A stretch of DNA of 64,000 nt from Aphodoplasma sp045541115 (lineage in GTDB: Bacteria; Bacillota; Clostridia; UBA1381; UMGS1253): contig JAZQIM010000014.1 of NCBI GenBank assembly GCA_045541115.1, forward strand, positions 62,001 through 126,000, written 5' to 3'. Positions 36,875 to 43,971 of this stretch are shown piece by piece (position 1 is the stretch's first letter; every line of letters begins with the position of its first letter). The notes beneath the pieces were generated by a model, which saw only the letters and a program-made list of their open reading frames with translations, was not told the origin of the DNA and made no database searches. Both the position numbers and the translations under genes were made by a program.

Positions 36875-37546
36875 TTACCAAACAAATGGTATTAAACGAT
36901 ACTTTATTTTTTTCTTGTATTCACAATATCCATCCAGATTCTTCTCAAGAAATTCTTCTTCGCTTTTTAGTCTTTTAATAATTATATATGGATATGCAAG
37001 AAAAATTATAAATGAATATATCGAGCCCAGGACAAGTGGCATCGACAAAAACATAAGCAGTGTCGCACTATACATCGGGTGTCTTACAACACTATATAGT
37101 CCCGTTTCAATAACCCTCTGATTCTCACAAACTTCAATAACGCGGCTAAGATATTCGTTTTCCCTAATCACTTGTGCATAAAGAATATATCCGCAAAGAA
37201 AAATTATTACAGCAATAATAACCGCCTCTTTGGGCAAGGTGTACCATCGAAAACGAAATGTCAATCCCGCAACGATAAGCCCTGTTAAAAACATAATTGC
37301 GCTTAATATAACAAGCACCTTTTGTTCTCGATGTTTTTCCGTTGCTTTCAATCTCTTTTTCAATAATTCAGGCTTTTTTAACATCATCACAATTCCTGTC
37401 AAAAGCATTGGCACAAACAAAATTCCCATAAATAGCCATGCATTTTTGAAGAAAATGTCTCCGGCAGATAAAAAAAGCGACAAGCCAACTAAAATTATAC
37501 CTGACAGCAGCTTTGTTATCGCCTGAACAAATAATTTCATACTCAT
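36875..37546 (-). CDS. Isoprenylcysteine carboxyl methyltransferase-like membrane protein
   Basis: This 223-residue protein has about five hydrophobic helices and a C-terminal SAM-binding signature, TGLYSVVRHPMYSATLLMFL, followed by RLKSEEEFLEKNLDGYCEYKKKIKYRLIPF. This matches the ICMT/PEMT superfamily of membrane methyltransferases. The bacterial substrates are mostly unknown. GGAGA is 6 bases upstream of the ATG at 37546. It lies directly downstream of the retron, separated by 151 bases of repeat-containing DNA. Confidence 0.85.
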   Translation of the reverse strand: MSMKLFVQAITKLLSGIILVGLSLFLSAGDIFFKNAWLFMGILFVPMLLTGIVMMLKKPELLKKRLKATEKHREQKVLVILSAIMFLTGLIVAGLTFRFRWYTLPKEAVIIAVIIFLCGYILYAQVIRENEYLSRVIEVCENQRVIETGLYSVVRHPMYSATLLMFLSMPLVLGSIYSFIIFLAYPYIIIKRLKSEEEFLEKNLDGYCEYKKKIKYRLIPFVW

Positions 37547-37599
37547 ATGTTTTCTCCATAAATTTTATTTACCTTTTGGAAGCATTAACGCCTTGATTA

Positions 37600-37634
37600 T
37601 AAAGACTGTGTAAACTGGATGACAGTCTTTTTTT
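37600..37634 (+). repeat. Junction repeat A, copy 1
   Basis: This 35-base unit containing a dyad, AAAGACTG/CAGTCTTT, is identical at 28 of 35 positions to 40260-40294. It lies immediately next to repeat R1 copy 1, making a composite junction between the retron and the methyltransferase-like gene. Confidence 0.75.
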
Positions 37635-37636
37635 AA

Positions 37637-37662
37637 ATTGCGAGGCATAAGGTTTAGATGCA
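37637..37662 (+). repeat. Retron-flanking direct repeat R1, copy 1
   Basis: This 26-base unit (core CATAAGGTTTAGATGCA) is identical at 24 of 26 positions, and in the same orientation, to 38944-38969. The two copies bracket the reverse transcriptase and its RNA gene, 1307 bases apart. Confidence 0.85.
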
Positions 37663-37697
37663 GATCTTTTTTAACTCCATATCACATAAAGTTAAAG

Positions 37698-38636
37698 TTA
37701 AAAAATATTTTGCTTTTCGGTAAATTTGATTTTATCTATCAACCATTTTTTATAACCCATCATTTCGACATTTGCCGCATCTACTGATAAAACATAATTA
37801 ACCTTTCCAAGCAATTTTTTCAAATAATCTTGTTCACTTATATCGAGCTGTTTTTTCTGTAAATGAGATGCTACACCAAATTTTTTACAGTAATACAATT
37901 CCTGTCTGATTTTCTTTCTGTATGACAACGATGTATTTATTTTTTCATTTACTATAATACCTGTAACAATCTGTTTTTGTCCTTTGCGAGCAACAGTCGT
38001 TTTTGCATCATTAAGATAAAAACCCATTTTTTTAAGCTCTTCTTTTACAAACTCAATCACTTCTCTGTGGTTAAAAGCACCTGAAAAAGTCATATCATCG
38101 CAATATCTGCTATATCTTATTTTTCTTTCTTTACACCATGCACCAACTGCATTATCAAAGTCTTTCATAATAATATTTGAAATAATCGGTGATGTTGGTG
38201 CACCCTGAGGCAAAGCATCTTTATATAAGCAAAGTATTGATAACAAAATACGATTCTTTTCTGAGTATTTTTCTTTAACAAAAACCTTTTCTTTAACCAT
38301 AGGATAAATTATGTGGTCAAAGAAATGTCTGATATCCAATTTAAGTATAGTATTTTGCTTAAGGTGTGGATAAGCATTCTTAACGGTTGAAGCACCATAT
38401 TTATATGCTGTTGCATATGGTGAAACCTCTTCATATACAAGAAGTTTTTCAGCTATTCTTTTTTGCACTGCCTTCAAAAATTCATTTGGAACAGAAAGTT
38501 CTCTATATTCTCCGTTCTTTTTCAAAATTTTTGTTTGATAATAGTGTGAATGAATATGGTTGCTAAGCGAGTATAATGCTTTTGCTGAAACACCAAGGTC
38601 ATTCGTCAAAGAGGAAAGCTCCTTATATACAATCAT
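37698..38636 (-). CDS. Retron reverse transcriptase
   Basis: This 312-residue RT has no additional domain. The motifs are NAYPH at residues 87-91 (the retron-specific NAxxH), catalytic Asp101 in LDIRHFF, LPQGAPTSP at 142-150, YCDD at 178-181 (YxDD box) and QIVTG at 222-226 (the retron VTG signature that helps recognise the msr). Group II intron maturase or endonuclease domains are absent. The ATG at 38636 has GGAGG about 11 bases upstream; a longer frame to 38678 would run into the a2 arm of the RNA gene and is unlikely. The preceding 204 bases hold a matching msr-msd. No known effector gene is adjacent. Confidence 0.93.
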   Translation of the reverse strand: MIVYKELSSLTNDLGVSAKALYSLSNHIHSHYYQTKILKKNGEYRELSVPNEFLKAVQKRIAEKLLVYEEVSPYATAYKYGASTVKNAYPHLKQNTILKLDIRHFFDHIIYPMVKEKVFVKEKYSEKNRILLSILCLYKDALPQGAPTSPIISNIIMKDFDNAVGAWCKERKIRYSRYCDDMTFSGAFNHREVIEFVKEELKKMGFYLNDAKTTVARKGQKQIVTGIIVNEKINTSLSYRKKIRQELYYCKKFGVASHLQKKQLDISEQDYLKKLLGKVNYVLSVDAANVEMMGYKKWLIDKIKFTEKQNIF

Positions 38637-38664
38637 TATTAAACTTTCCTCCTTTCTGAATGTT

Positions 38665-38840
38665 GTGGAACAAAACAATGTGAATTACGATGTTGTGTAG
38701 CTGTATTTTAGCCCATGAAGTGGGCATTTATATACAGCGAAATCAACTTCGTATGAACGAAGTGAATACTTATAAATGTTACTTCCCAACAACGACTCGT
38801 TGTCGGTGTCAAAGTTTATTGACTTGCTCTTATGTTCCAC
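38665..38840 (-). ncRNA. Retron msr-msd RNA
   Basis: The 176-base RNA gene immediately precedes the RT. On the minus strand the a1 arm GTGGAACA (38840-38833) is complementary to the a2 arm TGTTCCAC (38672-38665). After a1 comes an AGC (38828-38826), which could hold the branching guanosine, then two msr-like hairpins: GTCAA/TTGAC (38823-38808) and CCGACAAC/GTTGTTGG with one wobble pair (38806-38786). The msd part has hairpins ACTTCG/CGAAGT (38763-38746) and CTGTAT..GCCCA/TGGGC..ATACAG (38737-38701). Exact msr/msd boundary and branch point are inferred. Confidence 0.8.
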
Positions 38841-38846
38841 TTTTTT

Positions 38847-38852
38847 ATTATA
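38847..38852 (-). promoter_or_regulatory. -10 element of the retron RNA promoter
   Basis: A perfect TATAAT on the minus strand is positioned so that transcription would begin at or next to the a1 arm, about 7 bases on. The -35 (around TTTTTA, 17 bases upstream) is weak. Confidence 0.6.
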
Positions 38853-38918
38853 CTGAAATCACTATCCTATAAAAAGGACAATGAAACAATAAACCAATTT
38901 GAGAACTACATATTACTT

Positions 38919-38936
38919 TTCGACATTATTCGACAT
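38919..38936 (+). repeat. Tandem TTCGACATNN decamers, site 1
   Basis: TTCGACAT repeated twice with a 10-base period, upstream of the retron promoter. The same phased pair occurs at 39738-39755 and 40843-40860. Confidence 0.7.
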
Positions 38937-38943
38937 TCTTTAT

Positions 38944-38969
38944 ATTGCGACACATAAGGTTTAGATGCA
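38944..38969 (+). repeat. Retron-flanking direct repeat R1, copy 2
   Basis: The 26-base partner of 37637-37662 (24 of 26 identical). It lies between the retron promoter and the stop of the next gene outward. Confidence 0.85.
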
Positions 38970-39018
38970 AGTGTTTTTAAGATCAAGTTCGTGGTCAGTA
39001 AGGAGTAAAAACATCTTT

Positions 39019-39396
39019 TCATTGGAACCTATTCGTCGGAATACTTCCCCACCTTAATCCGCTATACAATAATGCATCAATGTGCGAAATCAAATTTAAC
39101 AACACCATTTCTCTATTTATATCGAACTTATGCTCATCGTCACCTTTAAATTCGTGAGATTTTTCATCTAAGTTTACAAATGTCTCCAAGGTTATATATT
39201 CTAACAGATTTGCTTCTGGTCCCACAATAATATCACCTTTTTCAAATGAGTAATATGGATTTGCAAACCCCACTTTTTCGGTTCCGTCGAGCAATGTGCA
39301 TTTTATTTTCATACCATGACAATGCTTGATGGTAATTCTATTAATACTTTCTGTTTTTTCAATTTTACCATTTTTATAGTAAGTAATTATATTCAT
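39019..39396 (-). CDS. Orphan protein of unknown function
   Basis: This 125-residue protein is predicted to be mostly beta, with an unplaced family. The middle has KHCHGMKIKCTLLDGTEKVGFA, and the C-terminus DALLYSGLRWGSIPTNRF resembles uncharacterised small clostridial proteins. No membrane segment or signal peptide. The likely ATG is at 39396, with AAAGG some 13-15 bases upstream; a GTG at 39429 is possible. It lies in the repeat-rich accessory block upstream of the retron. It could be a cassette gene or part of an anti-phage or immunity function, but nothing in the sequence proves this. Confidence 0.6.
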   Translation of the reverse strand: MNIITYYKNGKIEKTESINRITIKHCHGMKIKCTLLDGTEKVGFANPYYSFEKGDIIVGPEANLLEYITLETFVNLDEKSHEFKGDDEHKFDINREMVLLNLISHIDALLYSGLRWGSIPTNRFQ

Positions 39397-39442
39397 GTTG
39401 GTATATAACCTTTCTACAATATTTGACACACTTTGCTATGCT

Positions 39443-39473
39443 TTATGTTAAGTTAGGACAAAAGATTATTCTG
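39443..39473 (+). repeat. Gene-end repeat C, copy 1
   Basis: A 31-base unit with core TTAGGACAAAA and ATTATTCTG, matching 39767-39796 at 25 of 31 positions with one gap. It includes the stop codon (39466-39468) of the 85-residue gene. Similarity extends weakly leftward to a GACACA motif. Confidence 0.65.
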
Positions 39474-39723
39474 TAACCTCTACAATTCCTTTTGACTCTA
39501 AAAATCCAATTAGCTTTTCAAGATATGCTAATCGTTCGTGGTTTATCGGCGGATTTTCCATATATCCTAAATCACCACCAACACTTTCATAACTTTCTTC
39601 GCAATAACACATATGCAAAAGATATCCCCATTCCAATTCAGCGCTACCTTCATTCAATAGCTTTTCAAATGTTTCAATCGGCTCATTTTCAAACATCATC
39701 ATTATTAAATCATGTTCTTTCAT
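39466..39723 (-). CDS. Small acidic orphan protein
   Basis: This 85-residue protein is strongly acidic, mostly helical, with the segment ELEWGYLLHMCYCEESYESVGG in the middle. No recognised family. AAGGAG lies 10 bases upstream of the ATG and overlaps one of the tandem decamer sites. Its stop codon lies inside repeat C. Small acidic proteins of this kind are often immunity proteins or phage-encoded inhibitors, but that is only a suggestion. Confidence 0.6.
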   Translation of the reverse strand: MKEHDLIMMMFENEPIETFEKLLNEGSAELEWGYLLHMCYCEESYESVGGDLGYMENPPINHERLAYLEKLIGFLESKGIVEVTE

Positions 39724-39737
39724 TTTAAAGTTCTCCT

Positions 39738-39755
39738 TTCGACATCTTTCGACAC
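39738..39755 (+). repeat. Tandem TTCGACATNN decamers, site 2
   Basis: TTCGACAT and TTCGACAC with a 10-base period, directly upstream of and partly overlapping the ribosome binding site of the 85-residue gene. Confidence 0.7.
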
Positions 39756-39766
39756 ATCCATATGGT

Positions 39767-39796
39767 TCATGTCGGATTAGGACAAAAATTATTCTG
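39767..39796 (+). repeat. Gene-end repeat C, copy 2
   Basis: A 30-base partner of 39443-39473. It contains the stop codon (39789-39791) of the psiE-like gene, so two unrelated genes share the same DNA at their 3' ends. Confidence 0.65.
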
Positions 39797-40217
39797 CCTT
39801 CTCATTATCAGCAATCTCTACAAAACCGTCGGGGGTTTCTACCATATCATGACGATTGAACAAAAATCTTCTGACAACAAAAAGTATCGCAATAGCTGCA
39901 ACTGTAATCAAATTTTCCCAAGGGGCAGCATGTCCTACTATCAACTGTCGGGCAAGGGCAAACGCTAAAACCTCAATAATGGTTTCAGGGGTGTGCTTGC
40001 AAAGCATTTTTATAAGCTCAGCACCAATAGCAAGTGTAATTGCCCTATCCAAAATCACGACAAGCGAATCTATACCGTGTTCAATAAACGAAATATTAAA
40101 CATATCTATCACTATCCACACAGCCAGAATGACTACTGCAAGGCTCACAATAAGTGATATAAAAAGCTCTATAAGATAGCTTATCTCAAACATTTTGTCT
40201 TGAAGTTTTTTTCTCAT
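39789..40217 (-). CDS. psiE: PsiE-family membrane protein
   Basis: This 142-residue protein has four hydrophobic helices (LIELFISLIVSLAVVILAVW and so on) and the family blocks ELIKMLCKHTPETIIEVLAFALARQLIV and VVRRFLFNRHD of the phosphate-starvation-inducible PsiE family. Function is unknown even in E. coli. GGAGA is 8 bases upstream of the ATG. It lies in the accessory block between two orphan genes and shows no nearby phosphate-regulon context. Confidence 0.85.
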   Translation of the reverse strand: MRKKLQDKMFEISYLIELFISLIVSLAVVILAVWIVIDMFNISFIEHGIDSLVVILDRAITLAIGAELIKMLCKHTPETIIEVLAFALARQLIVGHAAPWENLITVAAIAILFVVRRFLFNRHDMVETPDGFVEIADNEKAE

Positions 40218-40259
40218 AATATTTTCTCCTTTGTATTTGATTTTGCATTTATCCGTTTA

Positions 40260-40294
40260 TGAAGACTGTATAATCCGGATGCCAATCTTTTTTA
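40260..40294 (+). repeat. Junction repeat A, copy 2
   Basis: A 35-base unit matching 37600-37634 at 28 of 35 positions. It covers the stop codon region of the 181-residue gene. Its dyad pairs GAAGACTG with CAATCTTT through a wobble pair. Confidence 0.75.
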
Positions 40295-40837
40295 ACAATA
40301 ATTAGTGTAGAAATATCCCTTATTTACATATTCACTAACCAAATCTGATTTTTTATCTATTTCACCTGTAACCAACTTTAAATATGTATAAAATATACGT
40401 ATTTCTTCTCTATCCAAAGTCATAGTAAAAACATTTGAACCCATAGCACCATCGTCGCACCAAAAATGAATATTAAAATCAACAGATATATCCAATGTTA
40501 CAGAGCCATCCTTATACCAAACTTTACCCGGCTCACTGTATAATGTTGTTATTGGACTCATATCAAATTCAAAATCGGGTTCTGCAAATCTAACAGTGCA
40601 TCTTTCTTTCATATTTCCTTCTAGCAAATCTTTAAATACACTTTTCAAATAGTCTATTTCATCGTTTAGAAAAGCCTCCCAACCTTCAATATTATAATTA
40701 ATGTACTTACTTTTTAAGGAAAAGTTTGTGTTGCACCAATCATAATCTACAGTCTCTTCAGTCGGTTTTTTATAATTATATATTTCAAACCATAAGTCCA
40801 CATCACATATATTCATATGCAATTTCAACTTTTCCAC
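40292..40837 (-). CDS. WapI-like immunity-type protein (candidate)
   Basis: This 181-residue acidic, soluble protein opens with DVDLWFEIYNYKK and has FWCDDGAMGSNVFTMTLDREEIRIF near the C-terminus. The layout is similar to small WapI-type immunity proteins that neutralise contact-dependent toxins, but similarity is judged by eye and is weak. No toxin or Rhs/WapA gene lies nearby. GGAGGTGG precedes the ATG, next to a tandem decamer site. Confidence 0.55.
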   Translation of the reverse strand: MEKLKLHMNICDVDLWFEIYNYKKPTEETVDYDWCNTNFSLKSKYINYNIEGWEAFLNDEIDYLKSVFKDLLEGNMKERCTVRFAEPDFEFDMSPITTLYSEPGKVWYKDGSVTLDISVDFNIHFWCDDGAMGSNVFTMTLDREEIRIFYTYLKLVTGEIDKKSDLVSEYVNKGYFYTNYC

Positions 40838-40842
40838 CTCCT

Positions 40843-40860
40843 TTCAACAAATTTCGACAT
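40843..40860 (+). repeat. Tandem TTCGACATNN decamers, site 3
   Basis: TTCAACAA (one diverged copy) and TTCGACAT with a 10-base period, directly upstream of the ribosome binding site of the 181-residue gene. Confidence 0.6.
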
Positions 40861-40898
40861 TCTTACTATCATCACCTTATCTTAAGCCAAAAACTCTA

Positions 40899-41216
40899 TT
40901 AGTCGTCTGCATCTTCATCAAACGCTTCAATATAAAAGCTTACAGGTCTAAAGCCGTCATTACATGAAATCATTGCCGACCTTTTATTTTTCATCCATCC
41001 ATTATATAAATTTTCGCCGCCATGTGACAGGGCCATTACAAAAGAGGACATACTTTCCCAGGCACTATCACATAAACCATCGGGCTTTTTCCATCCGTTT
41101 GCGATAAAAGTTTGCCCTTCCTTCAAATCGCAGGCATGCTCTATCGGATTTTCATATTTTTCTATTAAATCATCATAACGGGCCATTCTCATAACTGTTA
41201 TTCTGCATTTTTTCAT
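40899..41216 (-). CDS. TIGR04076 family protein
   Basis: This 105-residue protein has the family pattern: MKKCRITVMRM start, LKEGQTFIANGWKKPDGLCDSAW, FVMALSHGGENLYNGW and SCNDGFRPVSFYIEA. Two conserved Cys (DGLCDSAW and ISCNDG) suggest metal or redox chemistry, but the family's role is not established. GGAG is 8 bases upstream of the ATG. Outermost gene of the accessory block. Confidence 0.85.
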   Translation of the reverse strand: MKKCRITVMRMARYDDLIEKYENPIEHACDLKEGQTFIANGWKKPDGLCDSAWESMSSFVMALSHGGENLYNGWMKNKRSAMISCNDGFRPVSFYIEAFDEDADD

Positions 41217-41324
41217 AGTAATTCTCCTTTTATAGTGCTACACTATTGACAAAATCAAAAATCTATCAATTCATTTTATCATTAAATCTACGGATAGTCA
41301 ATTTCATCCACAAAACTTTATAAA

Positions 41325-41357
41325 AAAAGCTTTAAAACAATACGTTTTAAAGCTTTT
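41325..41357 (-). terminator. Terminator of the GGDEF gene
   Basis: AAAAGCTTTAAAAC pairs perfectly with GTTTTAAAGCTTTT around a 5-base loop, 73 bases past the stop codon, with further A/T flanks. Confidence 0.85.
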
Positions 41358-41429
41358 CGTTAAAGCACATTATTTCTTTCCGCAAACAAGTTCTATGATT
41401 AAAGCACCCATATCAATCATTAGAACAAA

Positions 41430-43751
41430 TTAGTCTTTGGCAAAAATCCAAAGGGTTTCATCGGCATCCTCACTGTTTTCATTTAGACTGTATATACTCA
41501 AAATTACCGTTTCTCCGTTCATTTTCTTATACGTTATCTTTGGCGTTAACCCTTCTGCTATTTCTCTCTTTATTGCATCATAATTCAAAAAACTTATGAC
41601 AGCCCTATGGAAATCAGGGTGCACATGCTCATCTATGTATTCTTTCAAAAGATGAGAAAAATTATTTTCGTCCTCATTATATCCGAGATAAGACGGCATA
41701 AGAATGCGATGTGCATTGTCACTTACTAAAGAAACTCTGTAAATTCCATTATAATGTTCTTTTAAAACAGAAAGCATTGCATCAATTTCTCTAATTCCCG
41801 TTTTCGTCTGAACATATTTTTTATCAACATCTTTAGCTATGGTGCTCTGTTCCTTGTTCTGATAATACTGCGCTTTCGCCTCATACATTCTTATTTCCGC
41901 TTCGCGCACCATTTCTTCACAATTTGTATTCTGCTTTCTATATGACATACCGATAGCAACCTTGTAGTCCGTAGATTCTAATTGTTTAATAAATATTTGA
42001 ACTTTTCTCTTTGCCCGCTCCTGTGTAACATTTTTTGCAAAAACCAAGAACTCATCGCCACCCATACGGTAAACTCTATGCCCAAAAAATACTTCCTTTA
42101 GCGTATTTGCAATATAAATAAGCATTTCATCGCCTGCAGCATGGCCGTATTTGTTATTTCTTAAATGAAGTTCGTTAACATCAATATAAACACATGCAAA
42201 ATCTTCCGGTTTTTCTTCATCGAGCAACAGAATATCCTTTTTGTATGATACACGATTAAGTGCTCCGGTAAGTGAATCGGTCACAGCTGCCGTTTCCGTC
42301 CTATTTAAATGATTTTTATTATATATCGCTATAGAAAAACATACTGCTACATCTTCTAACAGGTCTCTTGCTGTGCGTTTTTTCTTTGTGTTTATAACAC
42401 CAAGAACACTTGCATGATTGTTTTTATCTGTAATAGTTGCAAACGAAACATGATCTATTTTGTGTTCTTTCAACAATTCATAAAATTTTATGTTTGTTTT
42501 CATAAGGTGCTTATCAGGTTTAATATGCATAAATCCTACAGTTAGGTGGCTGGCACTGTACAGGTTTGCAGCATAGCGGAAAAGCTCACCAAGAAAGTAC
42601 TTCTTTTCTTCACCTGCAAGAAGGTGAACTTTGAACGAAGGCATAACATAGCTATAATCTTCTCCGTCGGTATCAACAAAAAACGCAGATCTTGATGATG
42701 ATAAACCTTGTACACTTTTTAATGCCTCAAACACATTCCCATGTTGCTGATTGATTTCCAAAAGAAGTTTTCTAATCCGCGACGCATATGATATTACCTT
42801 TGCACGACGTTTTTCTACACTTAAAACAAAAAGCAAATACACTACGATAATCAATATCATTAATGCAAAAGTTACAAGCAGTATTCTTGAAATCTCGTGT
42901 GTTCTTGCAAAAACCTGAGACTCATACCTGGCAAGCAAAATGCCCCAGTCAAAATCTTCGATTGTAGAATAGTGAACATATAAATCTTCACCTGTAAATA
43001 TTGATTTAAACGAAGAATATCCTTTATCTGTTGTAACAAGTTGCTCATATGAATAATCATCATTATATTTACGGTTTTTTAACTCTGATATCTCACCGGG
43101 ATATCTGTTTATAGTATCAATAAGATATTTTCCGTCTTCTTTATCATAAACAAAAAGCTGTGCATCAAACTCTTTGGCCATATCATTATACTTTTTATTG
43201 ATTGTTTCAATCTTAATAATGCCATACATCATACCAACCGTTTTCCCATTCACCCTAATGGGAACTGCACTTCTGATAACCTCTTCGCCGGGAATAGAAT
43301 AGCTTTGTGTTCTGCCGGTAATATGTTCGCCAATAAGCGCTTCATCTGCAAAGGAAATTTTGCCATCTAAATCATATGTTCCATCTTTTGTAATAAAGGT
43401 GTTATCCGGATTTAAAATTCCAATTCTTGAAAACAGACCAATGGGTTTAAACGAATCAAACATAAGACTATAACTTTCTCCGCCGGCATATAGTTTTGCC
43501 GCAAAGTTTGCCATCGTAATAAGATTTTCACGATCAGACTTCATCTGGAGTGTCAAGTCGTCTTTAATCTGTTTCGTCTGTATATGAAGCATCTCATACG
43601 CCTCATTTTCTGCCTCATAGTAAAAAGAAGCAACCAACGATAAAAACACCACACATATTAGAAACGCAGCGACGATCGTGTAAAAATTATTATTTTGTCT
43701 ATGCTTTTTTCCCCCATATTTTGTAGCCATTCTGTCAACATCTTCTTTCAT
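41430..43751 (-). CDS. Membrane diguanylate cyclase with Cache sensor
   Basis: This 773-residue signalling protein has one N-terminal helix (FYTIVAAFLICVVFLSLVASF), an extracellular Cache-like sensor to about residue 285, a second helix (ISRILLVTFALMILIIVVYLLFVL), a GAF-like cytoplasmic stretch, and a GGDEF domain near residues 490-650 with an intact RMGGDEFLVFA active site. A further domain of about 120 residues follows (PAS-like, containing HPDFHRAVISF). It should make cyclic di-GMP in response to an external ligand. The ATG at 43751 has no strong ribosome binding site; ATG at 43730 is an alternative. Confidence 0.92.
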   Translation of the reverse strand: MKEDVDRMATKYGGKKHRQNNNFYTIVAAFLICVVFLSLVASFYYEAENEAYEMLHIQTKQIKDDLTLQMKSDRENLITMANFAAKLYAGGESYSLMFDSFKPIGLFSRIGILNPDNTFITKDGTYDLDGKISFADEALIGEHITGRTQSYSIPGEEVIRSAVPIRVNGKTVGMMYGIIKIETINKKYNDMAKEFDAQLFVYDKEDGKYLIDTINRYPGEISELKNRKYNDDYSYEQLVTTDKGYSSFKSIFTGEDLYVHYSTIEDFDWGILLARYESQVFARTHEISRILLVTFALMILIIVVYLLFVLSVEKRRAKVISYASRIRKLLLEINQQHGNVFEALKSVQGLSSSRSAFFVDTDGEDYSYVMPSFKVHLLAGEEKKYFLGELFRYAANLYSASHLTVGFMHIKPDKHLMKTNIKFYELLKEHKIDHVSFATITDKNNHASVLGVINTKKKRTARDLLEDVAVCFSIAIYNKNHLNRTETAAVTDSLTGALNRVSYKKDILLLDEEKPEDFACVYIDVNELHLRNNKYGHAAGDEMLIYIANTLKEVFFGHRVYRMGGDEFLVFAKNVTQERAKRKVQIFIKQLESTDYKVAIGMSYRKQNTNCEEMVREAEIRMYEAKAQYYQNKEQSTIAKDVDKKYVQTKTGIREIDAMLSVLKEHYNGIYRVSLVSDNAHRILMPSYLGYNEDENNFSHLLKEYIDEHVHPDFHRAVISFLNYDAIKREIAEGLTPKITYKKMNGETVILSIYSLNENSEDADETLWIFAKD

Positions 43752-43881
43752 ATGTATGATTATGTATTGATATTGTACTATAAATCCCTAATTTTTTCAA
43801 GTATATATTTTTAAATATTATCATCTCATCGAACTTATTTATGAAATAAAATTAAACAAACAAAAAAAGTAACAAAAAAAC

Positions 43882-43910
43882 TAGACATTTTATGGTAAGA
43901 GTGCTATAAT
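43882..43910 (+). promoter_or_regulatory. nagB promoter
   Basis: TAGACA (43882-43887), 17 bases, TATAAT (43905-43910), about 60 bases upstream of the nagB start codon. Confidence 0.75.
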
Positions 43911-43971
43911 AAATGCGTTAGATTATTTTTATAATTTGCTATTTACAAACAAATAAGGAGAGTGCTTTAAA

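Noticed and set aside
37600..37634. Repeat A hairpin as terminator of the RT gene
   Set aside because: The T run is on the plus-strand side while the RT gene is on the minus strand, so the polarity is wrong.
37698..38636. Reverse transcriptase as part of a group II intron or diversity-generating retroelement
   Set aside because: The protein is only 312 residues with no maturase or endonuclease domain, has retron-specific NAxxH and VTG motifs, and is preceded by a retron-type RNA. No template/variable repeat pair was noticed.
39449..39476. Classical integron attC sites at the accessory gene ends
   Set aside because: TTAGGAC does not fit the RYYYAAC/GTTRRRY core closely and no intI is present. 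Only a cassette-like interpretation is kept, as inference.
41370..41420. A 16-codon minus-strand open frame starting MIDMGALIIEL just after the GGDEF gene
   Set aside because: It has no ribosome binding site, is very short and lies between the stop codon and the terminator. It cannot be supported as a gene.
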